From assembly GCF_001277195.1 (NCBI RefSeq), contig NZ_CP012268.1, positions 3,410,001 to 3,474,000 of the forward strand: DNA of 64,000 bases, given 5' to 3'. Both the position numbers and the translations under genes were made by a program. The stretch is from Cronobacter muytjensii ATCC 51329 (GTDB lineage: Bacteria > Pseudomonadota > Gammaproteobacteria > Enterobacterales > Enterobacteriaceae). Below are positions 35,552 to 43,118 of this stretch, in pieces (positions within the stretch are counted from its first letter, which is position 1; each line of letters begins with the position of its first letter). The notes below the pieces were generated by a model, which was given only the letters and a program-made list of their open reading frames with translations, was not told the DNA's origin and ran no database searches.

Positions 35552-35803
35552 ATGAAATTAAGAAATACGGAAGTTAATGTCCTGAGAGTCATGGCTGAAA
35601 AAGACATCGCCTGGACATGGATGATGCTGGATCGCACTCTTGCCATCCGCGGCATTGCAGGGTTTGGCAATGTTGCGAATATAGTTACCCGCCTTGTAAA
35701 TATGGAAATGGTTGATACGGTGTATGACGAGAGTACCTCAAAGCCTCGTTATCGTGTATCAGGACAAGGTCACCAGTTATTAAGAAAACCCCATGACAGT
35801 TGA
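35552..35803 (+). CDS. Probable immunity protein, paralogue 2
   Basis: An 83-aa paralogue of the preceding gene (NTEVNVLRVMAEKDIAWTWM, LDRTLAIRGIAGFGNVANIV). It is more diverged than copy 3. I place the start at 35552 because it aligns with the starts of the other copies; the frame is open from ATG at 35528. It may be an orphan immunity gene against a related toxin, as found behind CDI and Rhs loci. Confidence 0.6.
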   Translation: MKLRNTEVNVLRVMAEKDIAWTWMMLDRTLAIRGIAGFGNVANIVTRLVNMEMVDTVYDESTSKPRYRVSGQGHQLLRKPHDS

Positions 35804-36065
35804 CAATGCCGAGTTAAATATTCTCAGGCTGTTAGCCTCTCAAAAATAAGTCAACTGGACCAGGTATAATCTCGATCGCGCCATGACCCGGCGGAAAATG
35901 GAAGGCGTGGGTAATGTCGCCAGTCTCTTAAATGATTTATACCAGGCACAATTTGTCGACATAATACCGGCGAACCCGGCGGGTATGGACTACTATTCTG
36001 TTTCAGAAAGCGGCATAAAATATCTTGCAGCGCTTCATCAACAAAACGCAGCGCCAAATAATTAA
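35793..36065 (+). pseudogene. Immunity paralogue 3, broken by an in-frame stop
   Basis: Translation from ATG at 35793 gives MTVDNAELNILRLLASQK, then TAA at 35847-35849, then resumes in the same frame with VNWTRYNLDRAM and continues to the stop at 36063-36065. Compared with copy 1 (LLASRDDVKWTWYSLDRAM) the stop replaces one of the two Asp codons. The C-terminal 61 residues could be restarted from ATG at 35883. It overlaps copy 2 by 11 bp. Confidence 0.75.
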
Positions 36066-36255
36066 GTGATGATGGCAGTAACGTTTAATAAAAACGCTTT
36101 CTCGTTTTTAATCCCTGCCTGCAGGCCTGGCGCAATCGCATCTCCTTAGATGTAGCGCAACAAATGCGCACCCACCCGGCGGTAGAGTCAGGGACTGAGA
36201 AGTCTGAGCAGGACAAGGAAACACATCCGTTAACTCACTCTGAAGGAGAAATGGT

Positions 36256-37359
36256 ATGGATCGTATTATTCAGTCACCCGGTAAATACATTCAGGGCGCA
36301 GGCGTGCTCACCCGCATCGGCGACTATTTAAAACCGCTGGCCGAACGCTGGCTGGTCGTCGGCGATAAATTCGTGCTCGGGTTTGCAGAAGAGACGCTGC
36401 GCCAGAGTTTTAAACAGGCCGAACTTAACGTCGAAATCGCGCCCTTTGGCGGCGAATGCTCACACAATGAAATCGACCGCCTGCGCAAGCTCGCCGACAA
36501 CGCCCGCTGTGCCGCCGTGCTCGGCATCGGCGGCGGTAAAACGCTCGATACGGCAAAAGCGCTGGCGCACTTTATGGCGGTGCCGGTCGCTATCGCGCCA
36601 ACCATCGCCTCTACCGACGCGCCCTGCAGCGCCCTTTCCGTTATCTACACCGACAACGGCGAGTTTGACCGCTACCTGATGCTGCCGCACAACCCCAATA
36701 TCGTTATCGTCGACACGCAGGTCGTGGCGGGCGCCCCGGCGCGCCTGCTGGCGGCCGGGATTGGCGATGCGCTGGCCACCTGGTTTGAAGCGCGCGCCTG
36801 CTCGCGTAGCGGCGCGACCACCATGGCGGGCGGCAAATGCACCCAGGCCGCGCTGACGCTTGCAGAGCTGTGCTACAACACGCTGCTTGAACAGGGAGAA
36901 AAAGCGATGCTGGCGGCTGAGCAGCACGTCGTCACCCCGGCGCTCGAACGCATCATCGAGGCCAACACGTACCTCAGCGGCGTCGGCTTTGAAAGCGGTG
37001 GCCTCGCGGCGGCGCATGCCATCCACAACGGGCTTACCGCCATTCCGGACGCGCATCATTACTACCACGGCGAGAAAGTCGCCTTCGGCACGCTCACCCA
37101 GCTGGTACTGGAAAATGCGCCGTCAGAGGAAATTGAAACGGTTGCCGCGCTGTGCCACAGCGTCGGGCTGCCGATTACGCTCGCGCAGCTCGATATTAAA
37201 GAGGATGTGAAAACCAAAATGCGCCTGGTGGCGCAGGCGGCGTGCGCGAAGGGCGAAACCATTCACAATATGCCGGGTGAGGTCTCGCCCGATCAGGTCT
37301 ATGCCGCGCTGCTGGTCGCCGACCAGTACGGCCAGCGCTTTTTGCAGGAGTGGGAGTAA
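36256..37359 (+). CDS. gldA: Glycerol dehydrogenase
   Basis: A 367-aa NAD+-dependent enzyme that oxidises glycerol to dihydroxyacetone. It is nearly identical in layout to E. coli GldA (367 aa), with zinc ligands Asp171 (IGDALA), His254 (AAAHAIHNG) and His271 (YYHGEK) and the NAD-binding GGGKTLDTAK. GAAGGAGA precedes the ATG. In E. coli gldA lies near ptsA and fsaB; here it stands alone beside toxin genes. A dihydroxyacetone kinase at 51779 could take its product onward. A terminator follows. Confidence 0.96.
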   Translation: MDRIIQSPGKYIQGAGVLTRIGDYLKPLAERWLVVGDKFVLGFAEETLRQSFKQAELNVEIAPFGGECSHNEIDRLRKLADNARCAAVLGIGGGKTLDTAKALAHFMAVPVAIAPTIASTDAPCSALSVIYTDNGEFDRYLMLPHNPNIVIVDTQVVAGAPARLLAAGIGDALATWFEARACSRSGATTMAGGKCTQAALTLAELCYNTLLEQGEKAMLAAEQHVVTPALERIIEANTYLSGVGFESGGLAAAHAIHNGLTAIPDAHHYYHGEKVAFGTLTQLVLENAPSEEIETVAALCHSVGLPITLAQLDIKEDVKTKMRLVAQAACAKGETIHNMPGEVSPDQVYAALLVADQYGQRFLQEWE

Positions 37360-37394
37360 GCGCGGCGAGTCGTGTTTTGAAGCGTGTTAACTGG

Positions 37395-37420
37395 AAAATC
37401 CCCGCCGCGGCGGGGATTTT
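37395..37420. terminator. Bidirectional terminator between gldA and the lipoprotein gene
   Basis: A perfect palindrome: AAAATCCCCGCC, a short GC-rich centre, then GGCGGGGATTTT. The T-rich arms suit both convergent genes. Confidence 0.85.
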
Positions 37421-37426
37421 TGTGAA

Positions 37427-37825
37427 TTACTTGTGCTGGTTATTTTTATCGGTATTCACAGCACGGTTTTCAGGAAATACGAATGCAGCGTGAATAAGCT
37501 TCTGGAAGTCGTATTCTTTGTTATTCAGGCCATAATATACCGTGTAGTTTTTGTTCGCTTTGAAGTGATATCCAAAGACAGGCAAACACTGGTCATCCGC
37601 CGGATGAACCGGCTTATCGTTAAATACTTCATAGACGAAATCATTCTGTTCGCTACCAATCTGGACAGACGTAATATAGTCGCCTGGCGTCACCGGGTAG
37701 GTAATGCAGATGTTGTTGCCAGAAAGCGTCACCTGCGCAGGCACCTTATCCGGCAGGCGATCGCCTGGGCCAGGGCATCCCGTCAGCAGGAAAAGCGAAA
37801 ATAACGTTACAGTTTTTCTTATCAC
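37427..37825 (-). CDS. Putative T6SS-immunity-type periplasmic lipoprotein, copy 1
   Basis: A 132-aa lipoprotein with a signal peptide ending in lipobox LLTGC (Cys17), then PGPGDRLPDKVPAQVTLSGN. It is a paralogue of the lipoprotein at 38584 (shared GCPGP, PAQV-L-GN-ICIT, ECLP-FG). The start is GTG at 37825, directly after the stop of a remnant effector frame, with GGAAGAG upstream. Lipoproteins of this type are annotated in Enterobacteriaceae as putative T6SS immunity proteins; that name is family knowledge, not shown here. Confidence 0.75.
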   Translation of the reverse strand: MIRKTVTLFSLFLLTGCPGPGDRLPDKVPAQVTLSGNNICITYPVTPGDYITSVQIGSEQNDFVYEVFNDKPVHPADDQCLPVFGYHFKANKNYTVYYGLNNKEYDFQKLIHAAFVFPENRAVNTDKNNQHK

Positions 37826-38002
37826 TTAATCTCTTCCCGTTACGATTTTGCGATACAACCGCGGTATGTCACGCAGGTTGTCATTTCCGCTATACCGGCC
37901 CTGACAGTTTGGCGCATGAAAGCTTATCCATGTATTGATTCCGACAGGGGCATCTATGCCTGAAAGGCGCTGATAAATGGAATAAACATATTTAGCGTTT
38001 AA
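37826..38002 (-). pseudogene. C-terminal remnant of an effector related to the 38993 metallopeptidase
   Basis: On the minus strand 58 codons are open up to the stop next to the lipoprotein start, with no start codon. The end, NLRDIPRLYRKIVTGRD, matches the end of the metallopeptidase at 38993 (LLKDVPMLYRKIIYGRG), as does the preceding Gly-x-Tyr-x-Gly pattern. The upstream part is replaced by the end of the DUF1493 gene, whose stop overlaps it by a few bases. The catalytic domain is missing. Confidence 0.7.
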
Positions 38003-38325
38003 TCATACAACCAGCGACCTGCTCTGGCAGAGGCGATTAACATCCCTATGGTGAAATCTGGCACTGGAATGGGTTCAGGTTTCTTAAAAATATTCCATGA
38101 GAAAGGTGAATCAGGAAAATAGGTTTTAATCGTAAACCCGGCGCGATCAACGTTAAATGTGGTAAAAAAGGCATCCATTAAATCTTCTATTTCCGCCTCG
38201 TCTATTTGCAGATCGGTATCTAAATCCGTTTCCGGCGTTAGCGGAACGTCCTTACCCGTGAAGAGATACGTACCGGCGTAAGGCCGAATAAGGTCGTAGA
38301 TCTGCTTTTCGAGGTTGTCTACCAT
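37999..38325 (-). CDS. DUF1493 family protein
   Basis: A 108-aa acidic protein with the DUF1493 pattern (LTPETDLDTDLQIDEAEIEDLMDAFF, an acyl-carrier-like helix segment; WNIFKKPEPIPVPDFTIGMLIASARAGRW). Such genes occur in enterobacterial accessory regions with other small unknown genes. The function is unknown. It abuts the effector remnant. Confidence 0.75.
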   Translation of the reverse strand: MVDNLEKQIYDLIRPYAGTYLFTGKDVPLTPETDLDTDLQIDEAEIEDLMDAFFTTFNVDRAGFTIKTYFPDSPFSWNIFKKPEPIPVPDFTIGMLIASARAGRWLYD

Positions 38326-38451
38326 ATTTTGTCATCTCCTCTGGCGATAGCGTTGTAATCGCGTATCGTACAGAAAACAATTAGTGATACATCTGCCGAC
38401 AAAATAATAACACCGGGCAAAGGAATCGTCCGGCCAATGAAAGGGGCGATG

Positions 38452-38562
38452 TTACGAACCATCACCCGGCGCGCTGTCCACGGCGTATAAGTACATGGTC
38501 ATGTTGTTAATCTGGCTGGCTGGCATGAAAATAGTCGTGGCGCGAAAAGAAAAACACCGCAG
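38452..38562 (-). pseudogene. Possible C-terminal fragment of an unknown gene
   Basis: A 36-codon open frame between stops, lacking a good start, reading in part FRATTIFMPASQINNMTMYL and ending VDSAPGDGS. It is in the same orientation as the neighbours. The residue composition looks like real coding sequence, but I recognise no family. The rest of 38340-38583 holds nothing else I can name. Confidence 0.3.
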
Positions 38563-38583
38563 TCAGTGACTCTCAATAGTTAG

Positions 38584-38991
38584 TCAGCCATTGCGCCTAT
38601 ATGAGGTCAACCTGAAGCTACCATTCTCATTCTGCTCCAGTGAGAAGCTCACAGCATACGTCTTCCCCGGCTCAGTAGCGTTCTTTTCTGTTTGATAAAA
38701 AGCCGCATACCTGTTGCCAGGATTAAACTCAAAACCAAAGGTGGGAAGGCACTCCCCGTGAGCAACGACGGGCTGCTGCGCATAACGACTAAAAGTTTTA
38801 TATATCTCCTGCCCGGCCCCGTTGCTTATATGTACAGAAAATATTTTTTCACCCGTACCGGCTGGCGTAGTAATACATACCCGATTGCCGAGCAGTCTGA
38901 CCTGCGCAGGCTCCTCAACAGGGACAGGATCCATTGGGCCTGGGCAGCCACTTAACAGAAATGCCATTGCAACTAACGTATATTTAGTCAT
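38584..38991 (-). CDS. Putative T6SS-immunity-type periplasmic lipoprotein, copy 2
   Basis: A 135-aa lipoprotein with a signal peptide and lipobox LLSGC, then PGPMDPVPVEEPAQVRLLGN. It is a paralogue of the 37427 gene. The frame is open to 39036, but ATG at 38991 gives a normal lipoprotein signal and sits just beyond the stop of the metallopeptidase gene (38993), the same arrangement as in copy 1. It probably protects against that effector in the periplasm. Confidence 0.75.
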   Translation of the reverse strand: MTKYTLVAMAFLLSGCPGPMDPVPVEEPAQVRLLGNRVCITTPAGTGEKIFSVHISNGAGQEIYKTFSRYAQQPVVAHGECLPTFGFEFNPGNRYAAFYQTEKNATEPGKTYAVSFSLEQNENGSFRLTSYRRNG

Positions 38992-38992
38992 C

Positions 38993-39529
38993 TTATCCGC
39001 GTCCATAAATAATTTTCCTGTAAAGCATTGGCACATCTTTTAAAAGGTCTACTCCCCTGTAATTCCCTAATCGATTTGGCCCTTGATTATCCCGCCAAAC
39101 TTTCATTCCGTAGGTTAATAAAAACCAGTAGTCTGCGATTATTGCTGCCTGCTGTTCGAGGGTATAGTCCGTAATTTTCTCTTTATCAAGCCTGTACGTA
39201 TAATCATCAGCCCAGTTAAACGACCCGCGCAATCTAACCCATCTGCCGGTCTGGTGCTGCCAGACATGTCCCATCTCGTGAATAAATATGTGTCTAGAGC
39301 CTGGAGTAACCGATACGTCTGAGTAGTCGGCTGCATATTTCTCTTTTCTGAACCACAATTCACCGTTTGGCGTCATTGCAAACCTGGTACTTTGCAACCC
39401 AAAAGGTAAATAACTATCGCAATGAATCCATACCCGGCTATACACAATGCTATGCCCAAACACACGCTTCGCCATCGCAATTTCACCAGGCGTCATCAGC
39501 CGTAATGATCCTTCAACATCGTTTTGCAT
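38993..39529 (-). CDS. HEMGH zinc-metallopeptidase-like effector (Vgr-related family)
   Basis: A 178-aa protein with the zincin motif HEMGH (His84, Glu85, His88) in RHIFIHEMGHVWQHQTG, preceded by LMTPGEIAMAKRVFG and YLPFGLQSTRFAMTPNGELWF. This is the pattern of small proteins annotated as Vgr-related or Rhs-associated in T6SS islands. The DYTLEQQAAIIADYW helix may supply the third metal ligand. No signal peptide is present. ATG at 39529 has AGGGA 8 bp upstream; the frame is open to 39550. It is followed at once by a lipoprotein immunity candidate. No T6SS genes are in the window. Confidence 0.7.
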   Translation of the reverse strand: MQNDVEGSLRLMTPGEIAMAKRVFGHSIVYSRVWIHCDSYLPFGLQSTRFAMTPNGELWFRKEKYAADYSDVSVTPGSRHIFIHEMGHVWQHQTGRWVRLRGSFNWADDYTYRLDKEKITDYTLEQQAAIIADYWFLLTYGMKVWRDNQGPNRLGNYRGVDLLKDVPMLYRKIIYGRG

Positions 39530-39744
39530 CGTCTTGTCCCTGAAACGCAAATATGATTTTGCTTTTATTATTTATCAGACAAGAGAGAGAAGTAACGGGG
39601 GGGATATTAATTCATTCAATAAAGAACCATCGCAAAAAGTCGTAATCCCTTATTAATCAAATGAAAAATTCATTCATTAGATAAAATCTGAAGTTTTCAT
39701 TTTCGGATAATTAATTAAGGGTTGCTTTAATTCAGCTGAAAAAC

Positions 39745-40059
39745 TTATTTAATATGACTCAGGATGGCATCTTTAACGTCTTGATCAAGCAGCTTCCAGC
39801 GAAGCAGCAATTCGGCAAGCTCATTATCTTCAGTGTAAAAGTAAGCCAGTGGAACCGCTAAAGCGTCCGCCAGCTTGCGGGCGATTTCGATACTTGCCTG
39901 ATGAACGCCCTTTTCGTAGCGGTTGATACGTGCACTCGCGACGAACTCATCTATCCCGGCCAGGATGCCAAGCTTCTTCTGAGAAAGGCCCTTCGCTTCA
40001 CGCGCCGTTTTCAGGCGTTTGCAAAAGACAGATGGGGTATTTGGTTGGTGTCTGGAAAT
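39745..40059 (-). pseudogene. XRE-family regulator with no canonical start codon
   Basis: About 104 codons encode a Cro/CI-type helix-turn-helix protein (KRLKTAREAKGLSQKKLGIL, ARINRYEKGVHQASIEIARK, LAVPLAYFYTEDNELAELLL). The frame opens after TGA with ATT (40057-40059) and contains no ATG, GTG or TTG before the domain. ATG at 40066 (MLNF...) is in another frame and would join by a one-base shift. Either ATT is used, as in infC, or a one-base insertion has broken the 5' end. It lies directly beyond leuX. Confidence 0.6.
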
Positions 40060-40090
40060 TCAACATTTTGTTAAGCCCGAGTTTCAGACA

Positions 40091-40118
40091 CAAAAAAAGC
40101 CGCCTCAGTGGGCAGCTT
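40091..40118 (-). terminator. Terminator downstream of leuX
   Basis: On the minus strand AAGCTGCC-N6-GGCGGCTT (one G-T pair) is followed by seven T residues, 20 bp after the tRNA 3' end. Confidence 0.75.
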
Positions 40119-40137
40119 CTTTTTTCGCAACGCTTTA

Positions 40138-40222
40138 TGGTGCCGAAGGCCGGACTCGAACCGGCACGTATTTCTACGGTTGATTTTGAATCAACTGCGT
40201 CTACCGATTTCGCCACTCCGGC
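40138..40222 (-). tRNA. leuX: tRNA-Leu (anticodon CAA)
   Basis: An 85-nt class II tRNA on the minus strand: acceptor GCCGGAG / CTTCGGC with one G-U pair, encoded CCA, anticodon loop TTCAAAA (CAA), long variable arm and T-loop GGTTCGAGTCC. It matches E. coli leuX apart from the acceptor G-U pair. leuX is a frequent island integration site in Enterobacteriaceae, and the accessory genes at 33.6-40.1 kb lie on its 3' side. I see no integrase and no second copy of its 3' end. Confidence 0.96.
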
Positions 40223-40482
40223 ACGGAAGGGATGCGGAAAACGTTGCGATTATACCTGTCAGGGCCCGCCATGCAAGCAGCGCTCTTGCGCCGTCCTGTT
40301 GAGTGCTGAAAATTTCATCATAGTGCATCGCCCGCTCTCCCGCCCTGCCGCCGCTCTCTCGCTCATAAATTCACCAAAACAATCATTTGCAGGTTTACAT
40401 CACCTTTCATTTGGTATGTGATCCCGTTACGGGTTCCACTACTTGCGCGGCTCGCCCTCCTCGCTCCCTGACAGGACAAATT

Positions 40483-41499
40483 ATGGATTTTTTCGAGAAA
40501 GATCCCACGCCGGAAAACTACTGGCGCGGCGTGATCCTTTTTGGAAACAACTTCGCCACGTACAAATTCGCGCTGGCGCAGGCACTCTGTGAGGTAAAGC
40601 GCGAGAACAGCCTCGTAAAGCTTGAAGATCTGGCGCTGCCGTTCAGCGCACATATCTGCGCTCACCTGAAAGAAGCGCCGAAGCAAATCCTCAACGTTAA
40701 GCGCCCCGGTCAGTTCATCATTGCCTGTCAGCAGTTTAACGAGCAGGCGATAACTCACGGGCAACTGATTGAAGCCACGGTCCGGCACGGCTTTAACGTG
40801 GTGCTCAGCGCCTTTCACAACGTGAGCGGCGGGCCTGTGGCGAAGCCGTTTTTCAGCAACGAACCGCGCGGCCATAAAGCCATCCGCCTGACCGATGACT
40901 TTTATCGCCTCACGGAAAGCGCGCAGTTCGCGAATCTCACGCAGGAAACGGACGCGCGCTGGCGGCTGGTCGAAAAAGCCTGGCAGATGAATCTGCCGCC
41001 GCAACTGCTGGATGTCCATTACGACGCGGAGCAGGAAACGCTCTTCACCCGCCTGAGCTCATCGCGCATCACGCTGACGAGCTGTCGCAACAGCCTGAAC
41101 GGCTACCAGAAGGGCCACTGTTTTTACTGCAACGCGCCCATCAGCCTTGAGACGCATGACGCGACGCTTGCCGATGTCGACCACTTCCTGCCGCTCGCGG
41201 CACAGCTACCGGGCATTAACCTGAATGGCGTCTGGAATCTGGTGCTCGCCTGTCGCAGCTGTAACCGCGGCGAAAACGGCAAATCCGCCCGCGTCCCGAC
41301 GCTTACGCTGCTCGCGCGGCTGCACGCCCGTAACGAATACTTTATCAACAGCCGTCTGCCGCTGCATGAGGCAATCATTAACCAGACGGGTAATAATGAA
41401 CGCCTGCGTAAAACCTTCCTGCAGGACGCCTGGAACGCCGCCTTCGCGAACCGTCTGCAACAGTGGGAGCCCGCGCTGCAACAGGAGCTGATTTTCTGA
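40483..41499 (+). CDS. HNH endonuclease domain protein
   Basis: A 338-aa protein. Residues 1-200 are of unknown type. A C-terminal HNH nuclease domain (about 225-290) has two CxxC knuckles (HCFYC and CRSCN) around the catalytic DVDHFLP, with Asn in LNGVWNLVLAC. The frame reaches 40387, but ATG at 40483 has AGGAC upstream and gives an unbroken hydrophilic start. Its stop overlaps the start of a methyltransferase gene (TGATG). A nuclease-methyltransferase pair next to leuX suggests defence or modification of nucleic acid, but no restriction-type target domain is recognisable. Confidence 0.8.
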   Translation: MDFFEKDPTPENYWRGVILFGNNFATYKFALAQALCEVKRENSLVKLEDLALPFSAHICAHLKEAPKQILNVKRPGQFIIACQQFNEQAITHGQLIEATVRHGFNVVLSAFHNVSGGPVAKPFFSNEPRGHKAIRLTDDFYRLTESAQFANLTQETDARWRLVEKAWQMNLPPQLLDVHYDAEQETLFTRLSSSRITLTSCRNSLNGYQKGHCFYCNAPISLETHDATLADVDHFLPLAAQLPGINLNGVWNLVLACRSCNRGENGKSARVPTLTLLARLHARNEYFINSRLPLHEAIINQTGNNERLRKTFLQDAWNAAFANRLQQWEPALQQELIF

Positions 41500-42077
41500 T
41501 GACGCAAAACTATTACCAGACGCACTCGCAGGCCTTTTTCGACGGCACCGTCGCGGTCGATATGTCCTCGCTGTATGCCGCCTTCACGCCGCACCTGCCT
41601 GCGGGCGCGCGCGTTCTGGACGCGGGCTGCGGCTCCGGGCGCGACGCGCTCGCGTTCCATCGCATGGGCTATGACGTCGACGCGTTCGATGCCTGCCGCG
41701 AGCTGGTCGTGCTGGCACGCGCCCACAGCGGCCTGCCGGTAAAGGAGATGACGTTTCACGACGTGGACGCCGTTGAACGCTACGACGGCATCTGGTGCTG
41801 CGCGTCGCTGCTGCATCTCTCGCATGATGAACTCCCCGGCGCCATGCAAAAGCTCTCCAATGCTCTCAGGCCCGGCGGCGTCTGGTATCTCTCGTTTAAA
41901 TATGGCGAGGGCGAGCGCGAACAGCAGGGGCGTCGTTTTACCGATATGAACGAAACCCGCCTGACGGCGCTGCTGGCCGCGTTTCCGGCCCTGTCGCCGC
42001 TCGCGCTGTGGGTCACGCAGGATAAACGACCAGAGCGCCGCGAGCAGTGGCTGAATGGGTTGCTTGTAAAGCGTTGA
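41499..42077 (+). CDS. Class I SAM-dependent methyltransferase
   Basis: A 192-aa Rossmann-fold methyltransferase with motif I VLDAGCGSGRDAL, motif II region YDVDAFDA and motif IV YDGIWCCASLLHL. It is of the Methyltransf_11/TehB-like type, which usually methylates small molecules or proteins. It lacks the NPPF/Y motif of adenine and cytosine-N4 DNA methylases. It is translationally coupled to the HNH gene by a 1-nt overlap. Confidence 0.85.
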   Translation: MTQNYYQTHSQAFFDGTVAVDMSSLYAAFTPHLPAGARVLDAGCGSGRDALAFHRMGYDVDAFDACRELVVLARAHSGLPVKEMTFHDVDAVERYDGIWCCASLLHLSHDELPGAMQKLSNALRPGGVWYLSFKYGEGEREQQGRRFTDMNETRLTALLAAFPALSPLALWVTQDKRPERREQWLNGLLVKR

Positions 42078-42427
42078 ACCCGGTTTCATGCGCAGGTTGT
42101 GACGCTATTCACACGTCGGGATCAATGTCTGCGCACGCTAAAAAATATTTCAGGCTTTAAACAGGTTCAGGCGGTTTGGTTAATAACCTGAAAACCGCTA
42201 AACGTCATTTTTATCTTTCTATAAAAATCAGCCACAAATAAACAGACATAAAATCATATCTCGCTATATATGATATTTTCTTTATTATTCTTACCCTTTT
42301 TAATTATGCCATTGATGCCATCGGCAAAAAGACCTATGGCAAATAGCCTCTTTTATTTTTTTCATCTCATTGAATACTCTTTCTGCTAATAGACTTCCCA
42401 ACGAGCGCTACTGCATGGAGATTAACA
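42078..42427 (+). promoter_or_regulatory. 350-bp AT-rich upstream region of the LuxR-type gene
   Basis: No gene is evident. It contains an inverted repeat, GCGGTTT (42171-42177) with AAACCGC (42192-42198) enclosing GGTTAATAACC, and long T/A runs from 42200 to 42370. It presumably carries the regulator's promoter and binding sites. Confidence 0.45.
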
Positions 42428-43030
42428 ATGAATGTGTTAATGATTGATAAGCAATCGATATTTATTGAAGGAATGGCATCGGTGTTGAAGCAGTTTATTC
42501 CAGAAATAACCGTCTGCGGATTAAATAATCCGAATGAGATAGATACGACACTGCGTTATTTTCCGGCCTCGTTGATTTTACTGGACGGTGACGCGGGGAA
42601 AAGCGTAAACATTGATCTGCTGGATGATTTAGCGCAGCGCCACCCGGCCATTCCGGTGGTGTTGCTGGTTAATCAGTGCCAGCCAGCGCTGCTGCGGCTG
42701 TTTCTGCGTCATCACGTGGCGGCATTCGTGCGGCGCGATTCGCCGCCAGAAGCGATTGTCCAGACGCTGCGCGCCGCCGCGATGGGGATGCTTTGCTTCC
42801 CGCAGGAGAGTATATCGCTGCTGGACAGCGGCCCGAGCGCGCTGGCGCGGCTGAGCGAACGCCAGCGTGAAATCCTTAAGCTGCTGGCGGCGGGAGAATC
42901 GAACAAGCAGATCAGCCGCCATCTGAATATCAGCGCCGGCACCGTGAAGGCCCATCTGGAATCGATATTCCGCCGCCTTAACGTCACGAATCGCACCCAG
43001 GCGGCAATGATGTATTCCGGGGATGAATAA
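42428..43030 (+). CDS. LuxR/FixJ-type response regulator with degenerate receiver
   Basis: A 200-aa protein with an N-terminal receiver-like domain (phospho-acceptor candidate Asp53 in LILLDGD; only one acidic-pocket residue, Asp7; the conserved Lys near FVRRDSPPEA is Arg). The C-terminal LuxR helix-turn-helix is at about 140-195 (LSERQREILKLLAAGESNKQISRHL). It resembles FimZ- and CsgD-like orphan regulators, so phosphorylation may not be its switch. No sensor kinase is adjacent. It flanks the secreted-protein gene and the lysis-like cluster and is the obvious candidate regulator for both. Confidence 0.85.
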   Translation: MNVLMIDKQSIFIEGMASVLKQFIPEITVCGLNNPNEIDTTLRYFPASLILLDGDAGKSVNIDLLDDLAQRHPAIPVVLLVNQCQPALLRLFLRHHVAAFVRRDSPPEAIVQTLRAAAMGMLCFPQESISLLDSGPSALARLSERQREILKLLAAGESNKQISRHLNISAGTVKAHLESIFRRLNVTNRTQAAMMYSGDE

Positions 43031-43118
43031 CGCTCTGTTGATGTGTTGACTGTCTACACACGATGAGTATTTACCAATGATTAAGGGGCATTATGCGCGG
43101 CATAACGCCCCTGTTTAT

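Noticed and set aside
38993..39529. Active type VI secretion locus
   Set aside because: No VgrG, Hcp, PAAR or Tss gene is in the window. Only an effector-like and immunity-like gene set is visible, so delivery cannot be assigned.
39930..40421. 163-aa plus-strand open frame across leuX
   Set aside because: It runs through the tRNA gene and the XRE coding sequence in antisense. It is not a protein gene.
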